Below are positions 27,343-36,642 of a stretch of 41,146 bases of DNA, piece after piece. This stretch comes from an uncultured cyanobacterium (lineage in GTDB: Bacteria; Cyanobacteriota; Cyanobacteriia; Cyanobacteriales; Geitlerinemataceae), in contig CALCCD010000038.1 in assembly GCA_937899645.1 (NCBI GenBank), positions 1 to 41,146 on the forward strand, given 5' to 3'. The translations under genes and the position numbers were made by a program. Every line of letters starts with the position of its first letter. The stretch's first letter is position 1. Under the pieces are notes generated by a model. The model ran no database searches, had not been told where the DNA came from, and saw only the letters and a program-made list of their open reading frames with translations.

Positions 27343-29901
27343 TTAGAACTGCAGTTGATAGCGCAAGCTAATCGTTCGACCCGGAGCCGCCGCGCGGCGT
27401 GACTCCACGGGGAGCGTGTTCAGAACCTGGGATGAAGTCGGTAAATACTGTTCGTTGAGCAGGTTGCTAATCCCCAGGGTGAGCTGCCCGTCGCCGAGCT
27501 GGAGGCGACTGAGGAAATCGAGGGTGATATAGCCATCGATCGGCGTGATGTCGACGCCTTCATCAAACGAGCGATCGCGATCGCCCACCGCCAACAGCTC
27601 CAGGCGATTCGTCCAGGTGGGCGTGGTGTCGTTTTCGACGTAAAGGCCGAGCTTAAAGGGCTTGACGTCGAGGATGCTGGCGGCCTGGTAGTCGCCGTCG
27701 TTGTCAAAGTCATCGTCGCCTTCGTTCCAGCTAAACAAACCACCCAAGCGCCAGGCATCGTCCGGCTGCCAGTCGATCGTGGCCTCGACGCCGTAGTTGC
27801 GCTGCGGCGCGCGCAATAGCTGAGCGCGGCCGTCGGGATCGAGGGACAAACGAATCCCTAAGTCCGACTCGTTGTAGAACCCCGAGAGCGACGCCTGAAC
27901 GCGATCGAACTCCAGGCGCACCCCGATTTCGTAGTTGTCCACCTTTTGGGGCTCGAGTTGCAGGTCGCTGCTGATATCAAATCCTGGCTCGGAGTTCAGG
28001 ACGCTACTCACGTCGGGAATTGAAAAACCCTGGGCGAAGCTGGCAAACAGCCCGACTTCCGGCGCGGGACGGTAGACCAGACCCGCGTTAAAGGCCACGT
28101 CGTCGAAGCTGTTCGAGCCGCCGTCGCGATCGCGCGGCAGGTTCGCGGTCGTGACAAATGCCAGACGGTAATCTTCGACTTCTACGTTGATATTTTCGTA
28201 GCGCAGACCGCCGCTAATCTCGAGCTGTTCTGTTATCTCCCAACTCCCCTGAGCAAATAGCCCCAAGCTTTCCACATCATAGGGGCCGCCCTGGGTGAGG
28301 CTGTCATCGACGATATTAAATTCGCGGTTATTGTCGAAATCGTCGTTGTCCGCCACGCGCACCGGCTGGTCGTTTTCTTCGTTGGTGTAGTCAACGCCCC
28401 ACACCAGATTCACGTACTCGTCCAGCGGCGTGTCCATTTGCAGGCGACCGCCCCACTCGGTAGAGTCCAAACCCGTTTGCCACACATCGGGGAACGGCTC
28501 AAACAGCGGACTGCCGTTGAGCAAGCTCGGTCGCAGATCGGTCAGGCGCTGCACCAGCTCGCGATCGCGAAAATACGCTTGAAAGTCGAGCTGAGAATTA
28601 AGGATGTCGCGATGGCGGTAGGTCAGATTGAGGACGTGATTGGTTTGGTGCGGCTCGTCTTCGTAATCGATGTCGCCAATCCGAATCGTGCGCCCCTTTT
28701 GCAAGCCGGAGATGAACGTCACGCTCTCGTCTGGCAGGAACTCGGTGTCGAGACTGTCACGATAGAAGCTGTAGCTTAGCTCCAGGCGCTGCTCTTCATC
28801 GAAGTCGTAGCCCAGCTTGGCGAGCAGGCCGAAGCGATCGGTATCGCTCGTGGTGGTGGGAATAATGCGATCGCCCTCGGCGTCGTAGCGGCTATTACTG
28901 GCATCGAAGGACAGCGAAAACAGCGCGTCCACTGGGCCGTCGGTTCCCGAGGAGCTGAGCGAGCCGCTATAGAAGTGGCTATCACCGTCCGAAGACGTGA
29001 GGCTGGTACCGATGCCTGCCGTCAGCTCGAATTGGGAGCCGTCTTCTGCTGGCGCTTGAGTGATGATATTGACCACGCCGCCCGTGCCGCCATCGCCGAA
29101 TACCGCGCTCGGCCCGCGCAGGATCTCGATGCGCTCGATTAGCGCCGGGTCGATAACGCGCAGGTCGGCGGCGTTGCTGTTGCTGTTAGGGGTTTGGGGT
29201 ACGCCGTCGATGAGCACGACGATCGGGCGGCCGCGCAGCTCCAGTTGGCTGGTGGAGTTGTTAAAGCTCGGTGGCGAAAGTCCCGGTACGAGCCGACCGA
29301 GAATATCGGCCAGACTGTTGGTAAAGCTGAGCTGGTCTTGAATCTGTTCGCGATCGATGACGGCGATCGATCGCGGCACGTCCAGCACTTCTTCTGCGGT
29401 GCGCGTTGCGGTGACGACCAGCTGTAGCGCGTCGGCATCGTCAGCGCTGGCGTCGGCAGTACCGAGCGTTGCCAACAGCACCAGGCCGCTGTCGCTCTCG
29501 GTGGTGTCGATTGTCGGCGGCGCGTCGGTTCCGGTGATGGCGATCTGCACACCGCCACCAGCGATCGCGCTCACCTGAACCAAGGCAATTCCCTCGGCGG
29601 GGGCGAACTGCTCTGCGGCGGCTGCGTCCGCGAGATCCAGCGCGGCGTCGGGGATCGTGACGATCGTGGCATTTCCTGAAACCCTCGTTTCGCTTGCGGC
29701 CAAAGGCCGATCGGCGATCGCGGTGATGCTGACGCCGGACTCGGTCGATCGCACCCGAACATCGGTGATGGCGATCGTCTCGCCCATACTGACGATCGAT
29801 TCGCGAGGCGGACGATCGACACTGACAGCCAGGGCGGGAGGAGCGACCAAAATCAGGCTGGCCAAAATACTGTAGCTGACGAGCGAAAGCGGAGCAGTCA
29901 T
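27343..29901 (-). CDS. TonB-dependent receptor, IutA/catecholate-hydroxamate type, with AMIN domain
   Basis: From ATG 29901 (GAGG eight bases upstream) the protein is 852 residues; the frame extends 29 codons further without a signal-like start. The signal peptide is LVSYSILASLILVAPPALA. AMIN spans ~35-150 (VQIAITGTDAPP). Unlike the other receptors, a clear TonB-box-like stretch LQLVVTATRTAEEVLDVPRS (near 157) opens the plug, followed by ILGRLVPGLSPP, LELRGRPIVVLIDGVPQ and IERIEILRGPSAVFGDGGTGG near 264. This plug resembles aerobactin/schizokinen receptors (IutA-like) more than FhuA-like ones; the ligand is an inference. The barrel ends ISLRYQLQF. It converges on the siderophore-interacting protein gene with 23 bases between stops. 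Confidence 0.93.
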   Translation of the reverse strand: MTAPLSLVSYSILASLILVAPPALAVSVDRPPRESIVSMGETIAITDVRVRSTESGVSITAIADRPLAASETRVSGNATIVTIPDAALDLADAAAAEQFAPAEGIALVQVSAIAGGGVQIAITGTDAPPTIDTTESDSGLVLLATLGTADASADDADALQLVVTATRTAEEVLDVPRSIAVIDREQIQDQLSFTNSLADILGRLVPGLSPPSFNNSTSQLELRGRPIVVLIDGVPQTPNSNSNAADLRVIDPALIERIEILRGPSAVFGDGGTGGVVNIITQAPAEDGSQFELTAGIGTSLTSSDGDSHFYSGSLSSSGTDGPVDALFSLSFDASNSRYDAEGDRIIPTTTSDTDRFGLLAKLGYDFDEEQRLELSYSFYRDSLDTEFLPDESVTFISGLQKGRTIRIGDIDYEDEPHQTNHVLNLTYRHRDILNSQLDFQAYFRDRELVQRLTDLRPSLLNGSPLFEPFPDVWQTGLDSTEWGGRLQMDTPLDEYVNLVWGVDYTNEENDQPVRVADNDDFDNNREFNIVDDSLTQGGPYDVESLGLFAQGSWEITEQLEISGGLRYENINVEVEDYRLAFVTTANLPRDRDGGSNSFDDVAFNAGLVYRPAPEVGLFASFAQGFSIPDVSSVLNSEPGFDISSDLQLEPQKVDNYEIGVRLEFDRVQASLSGFYNESDLGIRLSLDPDGRAQLLRAPQRNYGVEATIDWQPDDAWRLGGLFSWNEGDDDFDNDGDYQAASILDVKPFKLGLYVENDTTPTWTNRLELLAVGDRDRSFDEGVDITPIDGYITLDFLSRLQLGDGQLTLGISNLLNEQYLPTSSQVLNTLPVESRRAAAPGRTISLRYQLQF

Positions 29902-30013
29902 AGTTCGAGCCTCACGCAAAAATCTCACACAACAAGCAAAGCCGCCGGATCGGTCGATCGCAGCGGCAACACTCGGACTCAAAATCACTCGACGCAGAGC
30001 ACCTGCTAGAGCA

Positions 30014-30034
30014 TTCCGACGCAGAGCGTCGGAA
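30014..30034. repeat. Small palindrome downstream of the RTX gene
   Basis: TTCCGACG (30014-30021) pairs with CGTCGGAA (30027-30034) around CAGAG. It lies about 57 bases after the RTX stop. A near-repeat of CGACGCAGAG occurs about 25 bases earlier. It may be a terminator stem or a dispersed intergenic palindrome. Confidence 0.45.
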
Positions 30035-30090
30035 CGATGCCTTTCTTGTCTTTTCTGCTTGCAGCTCTCTGAGTTCGAGGGGGCGCGCGT

Positions 30091-31461
30091 TTACGCAAAG
30101 GTAAACGAGCTGGCGGTCAGCGTCGAGGCTCCGACGCCGTTAACGAGGCCGAGGAACTGATTGCTGGCTGTGACTTTAATCGCCGTGGCACTCCCGGACG
30201 TACCGTTGATACTCAGCGTGATGTCCTCCAGGGTCAGCTCGCTAAAGCTGCCGACACCGCTGACGCGGATCGAGTCCTGCTGGCTGGCGGTGAAGTCGAG
30301 AATTACGTCGGCTTGGTCTGCGGTGGCTGCGGTGGCGTTGGTGGTCAAGACGAACGTATCGGCGTCCGCGCCGCCGGTCAGGAAGTCGCGACCGCGATCG
30401 CCGCTCAGCGTGTCGTTGCCCGCATCGCCCTGGAGAATATCGTCGTCCGCGCCGCCGTTAAGGACGTCGTTGCCCGCGCCGCCGACGACCGAGTCGTTGC
30501 CCGCATTGCCGTTGAGCAGGTCGTTACCGTCGCCGCCGTTAATGACATCCGATCCCTGGCCGCCCGCTGCAACGTCAGCTCCGCCTTTGAGGTCGAAAGT
30601 GTCGCTACCCTGGTTACCGATAAACGGCACGTCGTTGGCATCGGTTCCCGTAAAGGTGTCATTGCCGCCGAGACCGACGATCCAGCGGGCGGTGTCGCTC
30701 AGCGTACCGTCGCCGCCGATGCCCGGTTGCAGGTCGGTCAGGACTTCCGACACCGAGGTTGGCGACGCGAAGTCAATTGCGTCGTTACCGCTCGAGAGGG
30801 TGGTGAAATTGAAGTCATTTAGGGGTTGGCTGGCGTCGTTTGCGCCCGCGCTGCCATTTTCGCCCTTGTTGTAGCGCAGGTAGCTGGAGGTGTCGGCGGC
30901 GGCACTGCTCGAATCGGCAGTCAGCGCCGGGGTCGCCTGCGCGATCGTCGTCGAGCCCGACGAGCCCGCACTTCCAGTCAGTACGGCGTCAATTTGTGCG
31001 TTACCTGCGTCGGTACCGATAAGGGCCGAGTTGCCCAGCAAACCGCCCAATTCGGCGGAGATAAGCAGGTCGCCGCCCGTGATGGTTAGCGACGTGTCCG
31101 CGATCGAGGTTGCCGAGTTTGCAATATCGAACAGTGGCGCGTTGGCCAGCAGCGTGTCCTGCACGAAGAAGCCGTTTGCGCCAGTTGTGGCGTTAACGCG
31201 CGCGGCGTTAAAGCCGATCGAAAAGTTACCAACAGTCAGCGTGTTGTTAAACGTAATCGAGCCCGTGTGCTCGATCGTACCGCTCTGCACTGCTCCGCTA
31301 TTGACGGTCAGCGAGCTCGCTTCGGTAATGTCGAAAGCGATATCGAAACCACCAGACGCTGCTGTGCCCGTACTGTCATTGCTGGTTGCGGTTAAGCCCG
31401 CTGCGGCAAGCGCTGCTGGATCTAGTACGAGGCTAGTGGAACCGTCGAATACTGTCGTCAT
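30091..31461 (-). CDS. RTX (hemolysin-type Ca2+-binding repeat) protein
   Basis: 456 residues without a classical signal peptide. The N-terminal two thirds is Ser/Thr/Ala/Gly-rich and acidic with beta-rich segments ([35 protein letters not shown]). From ~residue 260 to 365 there are about nine GGxGxDxUx-type nonapeptides, for example [34 protein letters not shown] and [19 protein letters not shown], followed by the usual closing segment [15 protein letters not shown]. These bind Ca2+ as a parallel beta roll and normally mark type I secretion substrates. No type I transporter is nearby. A strong ribosome site (GAGGAG) precedes the ATG at 31461. Its place inside a siderophore-receptor block hints at iron-linked expression, but this is inference; the function of the N-terminal part is unknown. 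Confidence 0.9.
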   Translation of the reverse strand: MTTVFDGSTSLVLDPAALAAAGLTATSNDSTGTAASGGFDIAFDITEASSLTVNSGAVQSGTIEHTGSITFNNTLTVGNFSIGFNAARVNATTGANGFFVQDTLLANAPLFDIANSATSIADTSLTITGGDLLISAELGGLLGNSALIGTDAGNAQIDAVLTGSAGSSGSTTIAQATPALTADSSSAAADTSSYLRYNKGENGSAGANDASQPLNDFNFTTLSSGNDAIDFASPTSVSEVLTDLQPGIGGDGTLSDTARWIVGLGGNDTFTGTDANDVPFIGNQGSDTFDLKGGADVAAGGQGSDVINGGDGNDLLNGNAGNDSVVGGAGNDVLNGGADDDILQGDAGNDTLSGDRGRDFLTGGADADTFVLTTNATAATADQADVILDFTASQQDSIRVSGVGSFSELTLEDITLSINGTSGSATAIKVTASNQFLGLVNGVGASTLTASSFTFA

Positions 31462-31725
31462 TTTGATAGGTACTCCTCAAAACGATCGCCGATCGAAATC
31501 TTTTTCAATCGGCAGGGAAAATCTTTGTAAAAATCTTTATCATAAAAGGCGAACAATGCCTAAAATCAGTGTAGAAGAAGGGGCGGCAAATGTACACTTC
31601 CAGGTGGTATTCGCACTGACGCTTTTATACAAATGACTTATTTTTTCAATAAGCAATTCTTCTAGATTTAGTTGCTATATTTAGGGCTGTAGAAGCTGTC
31701 TGTTTCCCTGTATTGGGATAAACAA

Positions 31726-32117
31726 CTATTCGGTGCTGGGACAAAAGTCGTAGAGCGTGACGAAGCTCAGTACGGTGAAGGGCAAAATCGAGACAGAGGC
31801 GACGGAGAAAATCCAAGCACAGCCGAAACCAGCTCTTTTCCCTTCGACCATGCACCGCTCGCGCGGCTTCTTCTGGCGCAGCCAGCGCACATTGCCCAGG
31901 TGGAAGGCGGTGGCAAGCAGTGCCATCAGCTTGTTGAGCTCGCGAGAGTCTCGGAAGTGAGTCTCCTCGCACTTGAAGCTTCCGACCTTGAGGGCGGCGA
32001 AGAGAGTTTCGATACCCCAGCAATGGCCGTAATCCCTCAGCGCCGTCTGGGGTCGAGAGTCGGCGCTGAGGATGAGTCGTTCCGTCGGCCAGACAAATGG
32101 CGAGAGGAAATTTCATC
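31726..32117 (-). pseudogene. C-terminal remnant of an IS4-type transposase
   Basis: The minus strand in one frame reads SPFVWPTERLILSADS, ALRDYGHCWGIETLFAALK, FKCEETHFRDSRELNKLMAL and LLATAFHLGNVRWLRQKK, ending at a stop at 31726. The pattern Y..(R/C)W.IE.LF..LK..GF..E.TH......KL..LLA is the conserved C-terminal (Glu-containing) block of IS4-family transposases. The frame is closed by TGA at about 32120, and no N-terminal or central DDE part follows; instead an unrelated inverted-repeat element begins at 32159. The tail after RQKK is hydrophobic and may be outside the original protein. It is a dead fragment. Confidence 0.75.
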
Positions 32118-32158
32118 AATTTCTCCCTCGAGTCAGCCAAGCGCAAGCCTATTTCTCA

Positions 32159-32363
32159 CGTGAGTTCGGGATAAGGAATCGGCTGAAAGTCTCGAAAAAC
32201 CGTTGTTTTTGGCGCAGTGGCTAGAGCAACGGTGTGCCGTCGGTCTAGCAATCGGCTCGATTTGCACGAAATTCGGGCAATCAGCCAGAATCTAGGAGCT
32301 TTGCATCGACCAGAATGCTCTGCATACCCTTATTTGAGCGGATTTTCTTATCCCGAACTCACG
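32159..32363. repeat. 205-bp MITE-like inverted-repeat element
   Basis: The 17 bases at 32159-32175 (CGTGAGTTCGGGATAAG) are the exact reverse complement of 32347-32363, and the match continues imperfectly inward for about 15 more bases (AATCGGCTGAAA against AATCCGCTCAAA). No coding capacity. Its terminal sequence differs from the 2633 element. It abuts the broken end of the transposase remnant, so insertion or recombination here may have removed the transposase front. Confidence 0.6.
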
Positions 32364-32447
32364 TTATTTCTCGCACGCTCGAGCTGCATTCCGGCTCCTC
32401 CCTATCCCGGAGCGTGACAAAGGAGGGACAAACCGTGACACTCGAGT

Positions 32448-32504
32448 ACCGGTGGTTTCTCTGGCGCGATCGTCCTGACGAACACCGCCAGAGAAACCAC
32501 CGGT
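32448..32504 (-). terminator. Perfect 19-bp hairpin at the end of the transport operon
   Basis: ACCGGTGGTTTCTCTGGCG (32448-32466) and its exact reverse complement (32486-32504) flank a 19-base loop that contains CGATCG. It lies ~80 bases beyond the stop of the ATPase gene, the last gene of the minus-strand run. There is no T-run, so it may act as an RNA-stabilising stem or be a repeat rather than a classical terminator. Confidence 0.5.
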
Positions 32505-32585
32505 GTCGTCGCTAGAGGAATGCCGTAGCTCTAGGAAGCGATCGCCAAAACGGTCTCGACGTTTTCCACAGGTCTCAGATTTAAA

Positions 32586-33401
32586 TTACGAGTGTCGAAC
32601 ACCCTGCCCGATCGGCACGCAGAGCGGCGTTCCCGTCACCGGGTCGGGGATAATCCGGCTGTCGAGGCCAAAGACCTCGGACACGAGTGCTTCGGTGACG
32701 ACTTCTTGCGGGCGACCTTGGGCAATAACGGTTCCGTCGCGCAGGGCAATGAGCTGGTGGCTGTAGCGGCAGGCGAGGTTGAGGTCGTGCAGCACCATGA
32801 CGATCGTGCGATCGCTTTCATGATTGAGCTGGTAGAGCAGGTCTAGCACTTCAATTTGGTGCGCCAGGTCGAGATACGTGGTGGGTTCGTCGAGCAGCAG
32901 AGTTTGGGCATTCTGCGCCAGTGCCATCGCAATCCAGGCGCGCTGGCGTTGTCCGCCGGAGAGCCGATCGAGCGGGCGGTTTGCGAATTCTTGCAGGTCG
33001 GTGGTGGCGATCGCCCGTTCCACCTGCCACTCGTCCTCGCGCGACCACTGTTGCAGCCAGGTTTGGTGAGGGTAGCGTCCCTGGGCGACCAGTTCGCGGA
33101 CGGTCAAACCTTCAGGTGCGGGCGGGCTTTGGGGCAGGATGCCCAGGCGCTTGGCGAGGGTTTTCGCAGGTAGCTCGGCGATCGCGTCGCCGTCGAGGTA
33201 CACCGCGCCCGTCTGGGGGGCGAGCAGCTTTGCCATGCCCCGCAGCAGGGTCGATTTGCCGCAGCCGTTCGGCCCGACGAGGGTAACGATCTGGCCGTGG
33301 GGAATGGCGAGATCGAGGCTCTCGATAATCGTGTTGCCCTCGTAGGCGAGGGTGAGGTTGCGGGCGGTGAGGGCGATTTGAGTGGTGGTGTCGGTCAGCA
33401 T
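32586..33401 (-). CDS. Siderophore/Fe3+ ABC importer ATPase (FecE/FhuC type)
   Basis: 271 residues. Walker A is [15 protein letters not shown] near 40, the Q-loop is LGILPQSP, the ABC signature is [17 protein letters not shown] near 143, Walker B is [16 protein letters not shown] and the H-loop is [22 protein letters not shown] and the YPHQ segment in the helical domain are typical of the FecE/FhuC branch that serves siderophore, haem and cobalamin importers. It powers the two permeases encoded just upstream, from which it is separated by 69 bases. It is the last gene of the exbB-exbD-permease-permease-ATPase run. ATG 33401 is the natural start. Confidence 0.96.
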   Translation of the reverse strand: MLTDTTTQIALTARNLTLAYEGNTIIESLDLAIPHGQIVTLVGPNGCGKSTLLRGMAKLLAPQTGAVYLDGDAIAELPAKTLAKRLGILPQSPPAPEGLTVRELVAQGRYPHQTWLQQWSREDEWQVERAIATTDLQEFANRPLDRLSGGQRQRAWIAMALAQNAQTLLLDEPTTYLDLAHQIEVLDLLYQLNHESDRTIVMVLHDLNLACRYSHQLIALRDGTVIAQGRPQEVVTEALVSEVFGLDSRIIPDPVTGTPLCVPIGQGVRHS

Positions 33402-33470
33402 GGCAAGAACTATCGGTGATGGGGTAGGGGCTTCATGGCAGTGCGCCCGCTGAATATATAAGAGCGCCCT

Positions 33471-34538
33471 TCAGTTGCGGTTGCGGTACAGCAGCCAGAG
33501 GAAATACGGTGCGCCGACCGCTGCCGTAATCGCGCCGCAGGGCAGCTCGATCGGCGCGAACGCAATCCGCCCGACCAGATCCGCCAGTCCGACGACGCAA
33601 GCGCCCACCAGCCCCGCAACGGGCAGCAGGCCCGCATGAGAGGGTCCGACGAGCTGCCGCGCCAGGTGCGGAGCCATCAGCCCGACGAAGCCGATCGTCC
33701 CCGCCGTTGCCACCGACGCCCCGGCCAGCGCCACCGCACAGAGCGTCAACACACTACGCTTGAGTTCGAGCCGACTCCCCAGACCCTGCGCCAGTTCGTC
33801 GCCGAGGTTGAGTGCGTCGAGATCGCGTGCCAGCACCAGCGACACCGGCAAAAACACCGCCAGCCACGGTAGCAGCGCCCCGACTTGCGCCCAACTGCGA
33901 CCGTAGACGCTGCCGATCAGCCACACCAGCGCCCGACTGACATCGCCGATATTTCCAAAGGTGGTGAGCAGGCTAGTGACTGCGCCGGTGAGTGAGGTCA
34001 GGCTGATGCCGATCAAGATTAGGCGCACTGGCGAGCTGCCGCCATCCCAGGCCAGCAGGTAAATCGCCAGCGCCACAGTCAGGGAGCCGAGAAAGGCGGC
34101 GAGCGGCAGTCCGCTCGCGGGCGCGGCGGGAAAGACGACGATAAAAATAACGGCCACCAGGCTCGCGCCGGAATTAATGCCGATGATTCCCGGTGCGGCC
34201 AGGGGGTTGCGCGCGATCGCCTGGCAGATCGTCCCTGAAACGGCCAACCCCATGCCCACCAGCAGCGCGGCCAGGGCGCGGGGAATGCGCAGCATCCCGA
34301 TCACGAAAGCGTAGTCCGGGTTGGCGGGGCGGTTAAAGAGGGTGGCGATCGTGTCGGGCAGCGAGATGGGGTAATCTCCTGTGGCGATCGAGGCGAGGAA
34401 GGTCAGCAGCGCGATCGCCGACAAAATCGCGATCGCCAACGGCGCGCGGCGATCGACTCGCAGCGACAGGCGGGCGCGGCGCAGGGAAATCCAGGGCTTG
34501 CTCGATGTTTGGCCGGAAGGGGTTGGGCTAGGGGGCAT
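33471..34538 (-). CDS. Fe3+-siderophore ABC importer permease (FecCD family), second
   Basis: 355 residues with a basic cytoplasmic N-terminal leader of ~35 residues and about ten membrane helices. Landmarks of the FecCD/BtuC family are LRIPRALAALLVGMGLAVSG, CQAIARNPLAAPGIIGINSGA, ILIGISLTSLTGAV, LVWLIGSVYGRSW and TIGFVGLMAPHLARQLVG; the last is the cytoplasmic loop that contacts the ATPase. It ends EL(P)CGAITAAVGAPYFLWLLYR. It pairs with the first permease, whose stop is 18 bases upstream, to form the heterodimeric inner-membrane channel. The leader with Pro/Ser/Thr runs is longer than usual and could be partly mis-started. Confidence 0.95.
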   Translation of the reverse strand: MPPSPTPSGQTSSKPWISLRRARLSLRVDRRAPLAIAILSAIALLTFLASIATGDYPISLPDTIATLFNRPANPDYAFVIGMLRIPRALAALLVGMGLAVSGTICQAIARNPLAAPGIIGINSGASLVAVIFIVVFPAAPASGLPLAAFLGSLTVALAIYLLAWDGGSSPVRLILIGISLTSLTGAVTSLLTTFGNIGDVSRALVWLIGSVYGRSWAQVGALLPWLAVFLPVSLVLARDLDALNLGDELAQGLGSRLELKRSVLTLCAVALAGASVATAGTIGFVGLMAPHLARQLVGPSHAGLLPVAGLVGACVVGLADLVGRIAFAPIELPCGAITAAVGAPYFLWLLYRNRN

Positions 34539-34556
34539 AAGACGAGGAACGGCGAA

Positions 34557-35558
34557 CTAGCGTTTCTTCAGGCGCGATCGGCATAGGTAGACGAAAAACG
34601 GCGCGCCAACTAGCGCGGTCATAATTCCCACAGGTATCTCGAACGGCTGAACGACCCAGCGGGCGAGGGTATCGACCAGCGAGAGAAAAATCCCTCCCAG
34701 CAAAATTGAATAGGGCAGCACCCAGCGGTAGTCCACGCCGACGCCGAAGCGCACAATATGGGGAACCACCAGGCCGACAAAGCCGATCGGCCCGGCCAAC
34801 GATACGATGCTGCCCGCCAGCAACACCACCACGATCGCCGCACCGAGCTTGACCCAAAGCGTATTCAACCCCAGACCCTGCGCCACGTCTTCACCGAGAT
34901 TCATTAGCGTCAGCGGCCTGCCCAGCAGCAGCGCGCCAACCAGGCCGACGGCAACATAGGGCCAGATCGACAGCAAGCTCTCTAGATCGCGACCGGATAG
35001 CGAGCCCGCCAGCCAGAAGCGAATATCGTTCAGGGTGCGCTGGTTGAGAATCAGAATCGAGGTCGTCAGGGAGCCGAGCAGCGAAGTCAGCGCTGCACCC
35101 GCAATAATCAGCTTGATTGGCGTCAGGCCGCTGCGCCCGATCGAGCCGAGCCAGTACACCGTTAAGGCCGCCAGTGCCGCGCCGACGAACGCAAAGCCGA
35201 TCGAATCGCTGCCGGTCAGAAACACCGCCAACACCATCGCCAGCGATGCGCCCACGTTGACGCCCAAAATATCCGGCGAAGCCAGGGGGTTGCGCGTCAG
35301 ACCCTGAGCGATCGCGCCCGCAACCGCCAGCGACGACCCAGCGACGATGGCGAGCAAAGAGCGAGGCAAACGCACCGTCCGGACGATCAGGTGGTCGGTG
35401 GAGCCATCGAACTGAAACAGCGCCTGCCAAACGGTCGCTCTATCCAGGTCGGCAGCACCGAGCATCAAGCCCAAATACAAACAGCCCGCGAGTGCCAATA
35501 CGCCAACTGACAAACCGAGCGTCAGAGAAGCAGGCGATCGCGCCGAAGAAATCTGCAC
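34557..35558 (-). CDS. Fe3+-siderophore ABC importer permease (FecCD family), first
   Basis: 333 residues, about ten membrane helices. VRLPRSLLAIVAGSSLAVAG, AQGLTRNPLASPDILGVNVGAS, LIIAGAALTSLLGSL, FWLAGSLSGRDLE, PIGFVGLVVPHIVRFGVG and VGIMTALVGAPFFVYL are the family landmarks in the usual order. It works with the second permease and the FecE-type ATPase to move a ferric siderophore (or a similar chelate) from periplasm to cytoplasm. The gene starts 15 bases after the exbD stop, so the importer is cotranscribed with the TonB energy genes. No periplasmic binding protein of the FecB/FhuD type is found in the window. Confidence 0.95.
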   Translation of the reverse strand: MQISSARSPASLTLGLSVGVLALAGCLYLGLMLGAADLDRATVWQALFQFDGSTDHLIVRTVRLPRSLLAIVAGSSLAVAGAIAQGLTRNPLASPDILGVNVGASLAMVLAVFLTGSDSIGFAFVGAALAALTVYWLGSIGRSGLTPIKLIIAGAALTSLLGSLTTSILILNQRTLNDIRFWLAGSLSGRDLESLLSIWPYVAVGLVGALLLGRPLTLMNLGEDVAQGLGLNTLWVKLGAAIVVVLLAGSIVSLAGPIGFVGLVVPHIVRFGVGVDYRWVLPYSILLGGIFLSLVDTLARWVVQPFEIPVGIMTALVGAPFFVYLCRSRLKKR

Positions 35559-35573
35559 GGCTCTCTCCTATAT

Positions 35574-35975
35574 CTAAGAGCGTTCGGTCGCGATACCCAG
35601 CGCTGCGCCTTCGATGCCGCGCAGCACGTCCATCACGGCGATGACGCGACCGTGTTCGACCGTCTCGTCAGCATTGATGACAATAACCGCCTGCGTGCCT
35701 TCTTCCATCCGATCGCGCACACCCGCCTCTAGCTCGTCGAGTTCGAGATCCTGACGGTTGAGCGAGATCTGCCCCGACGGCTCCACCGTTACGGTGATGC
35801 GGACTCGATCCTGCACCTCCGACGAGTCAGCCTTCGGCAGGTTCACCGGCAGCGACTCCGATCGCGACAGAAACATGCTGGAGATGATAAAGAACGTCAA
35901 GATCGCGAAGATCACGTCGATCATCGGGATGATATTGAGCTCGAACTCAGCTTCGTTTTCCTCAAGACCGTACAT
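35574..35975 (-). CDS. exbD: ExbD-family biopolymer transport protein
   Basis: 133 residues with one membrane helix near the N-terminus. NIIPMIDVIFAILTFFIISSMF carries the conserved Asp (MIDV) of the proton channel, and PVNLPKADSSE is the canonical post-helix motif. The periplasmic domain (ISLNRQDLELDELEAGVRDR, VIVINADETVEHGRVIAVMDVLR) is standard. Together with ExbB it uses the proton gradient to energise TonB. The gene overlaps exbB by 14 bases and is followed by the permease gene 15 bases later. The length is typical. Confidence 0.95.
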   Translation of the reverse strand: MYGLEENEAEFELNIIPMIDVIFAILTFFIISSMFLSRSESLPVNLPKADSSEVQDRVRITVTVEPSGQISLNRQDLELDELEAGVRDRMEEGTQAVIVINADETVEHGRVIAVMDVLRGIEGAALGIATERS

Positions 35976-36642
35976 AGCGCCCCCCTGATGCTTTTGCCGG
36001 GACGCCTGCCGAAGCCTTCAGCGCGTTGTAGTGTTCCTCATAGAGAATCTCGAGCTGGCCGCTATACTCCTGAATGAAGGCGAGCTGGCGCTTGTAGAGG
36101 CCGCGAAACAAGTTCGCAAATAGCAGCGTTCCAATCGCCACCACGAGACCCGCAGCCGTCGAAACCAGCGCCTCACTGATGCCGCCCGTCACCACATCGG
36201 TGTTCTCCGACAAGTTACCGAGCTGCAAGGCATCGAACGATGAGATAAGACCGAGAATTGTCCCCAGCAGACCCAACAGCGGCGAAACGCTGATAACTGT
36301 GGCAAACATCGTATTAAAGCGTCGCAGGTCGGGCAGCTCTGCCTGCATCGCGCTCGCCAGCGCCAAATGGAACTGCTTGGGGCTGGCTCCGTCGATTTCC
36401 AGCGCCTCGAGGAAAATGCGCGCCAGCGGAAGATCGACGTGTTTGCGCAGCTTGGCGTGGGCTTCCACAGGCGAGTCGCGGTACAGCCGCAAAACGCCTT
36501 GCAGTGACTTGCGCTGACGGCGGTTGAGCCGCACCCAAAACACGCTTCGCTCGATAATCAGCGCGAGCGACACCAGCGAGAATGCCAGCAGTGGCCACAT
36601 CACCACGCCACCGGCGGCAAAAATCTTCCCTAAGCTTTCCAC
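35962..36642 (-). CDS. exbB: ExbB-family (MotA/TolQ/ExbB) proton channel protein
   Basis: 226 residues with three membrane helices: VVMWPLLAFSLVSLALIIERS, FATVISVSPLLGLLGTILGLI and VSTAAGLVVAIGTLLFANLF. P.LGLLGT.LG.I and E.L.(S)TAAGLVVAI are the two channel-lining motifs of the ExbB/TolQ family. It forms the pentamer around ExbD that drives TonB. It is the first gene of the minus-strand energy/import operon and is divergent from tonB across about 510 bases. A basic tail (KASGGRYVRS) overlaps the exbD start. Confidence 0.95.
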   Translation of the reverse strand: MESLGKIFAAGGVVMWPLLAFSLVSLALIIERSVFWVRLNRRQRKSLQGVLRLYRDSPVEAHAKLRKHVDLPLARIFLEALEIDGASPKQFHLALASAMQAELPDLRRFNTMFATVISVSPLLGLLGTILGLISSFDALQLGNLSENTDVVTGGISEALVSTAAGLVVAIGTLLFANLFRGLYKRQLAFIQEYSGQLEILYEEHYNALKASAGVPAKASGGRYVRS

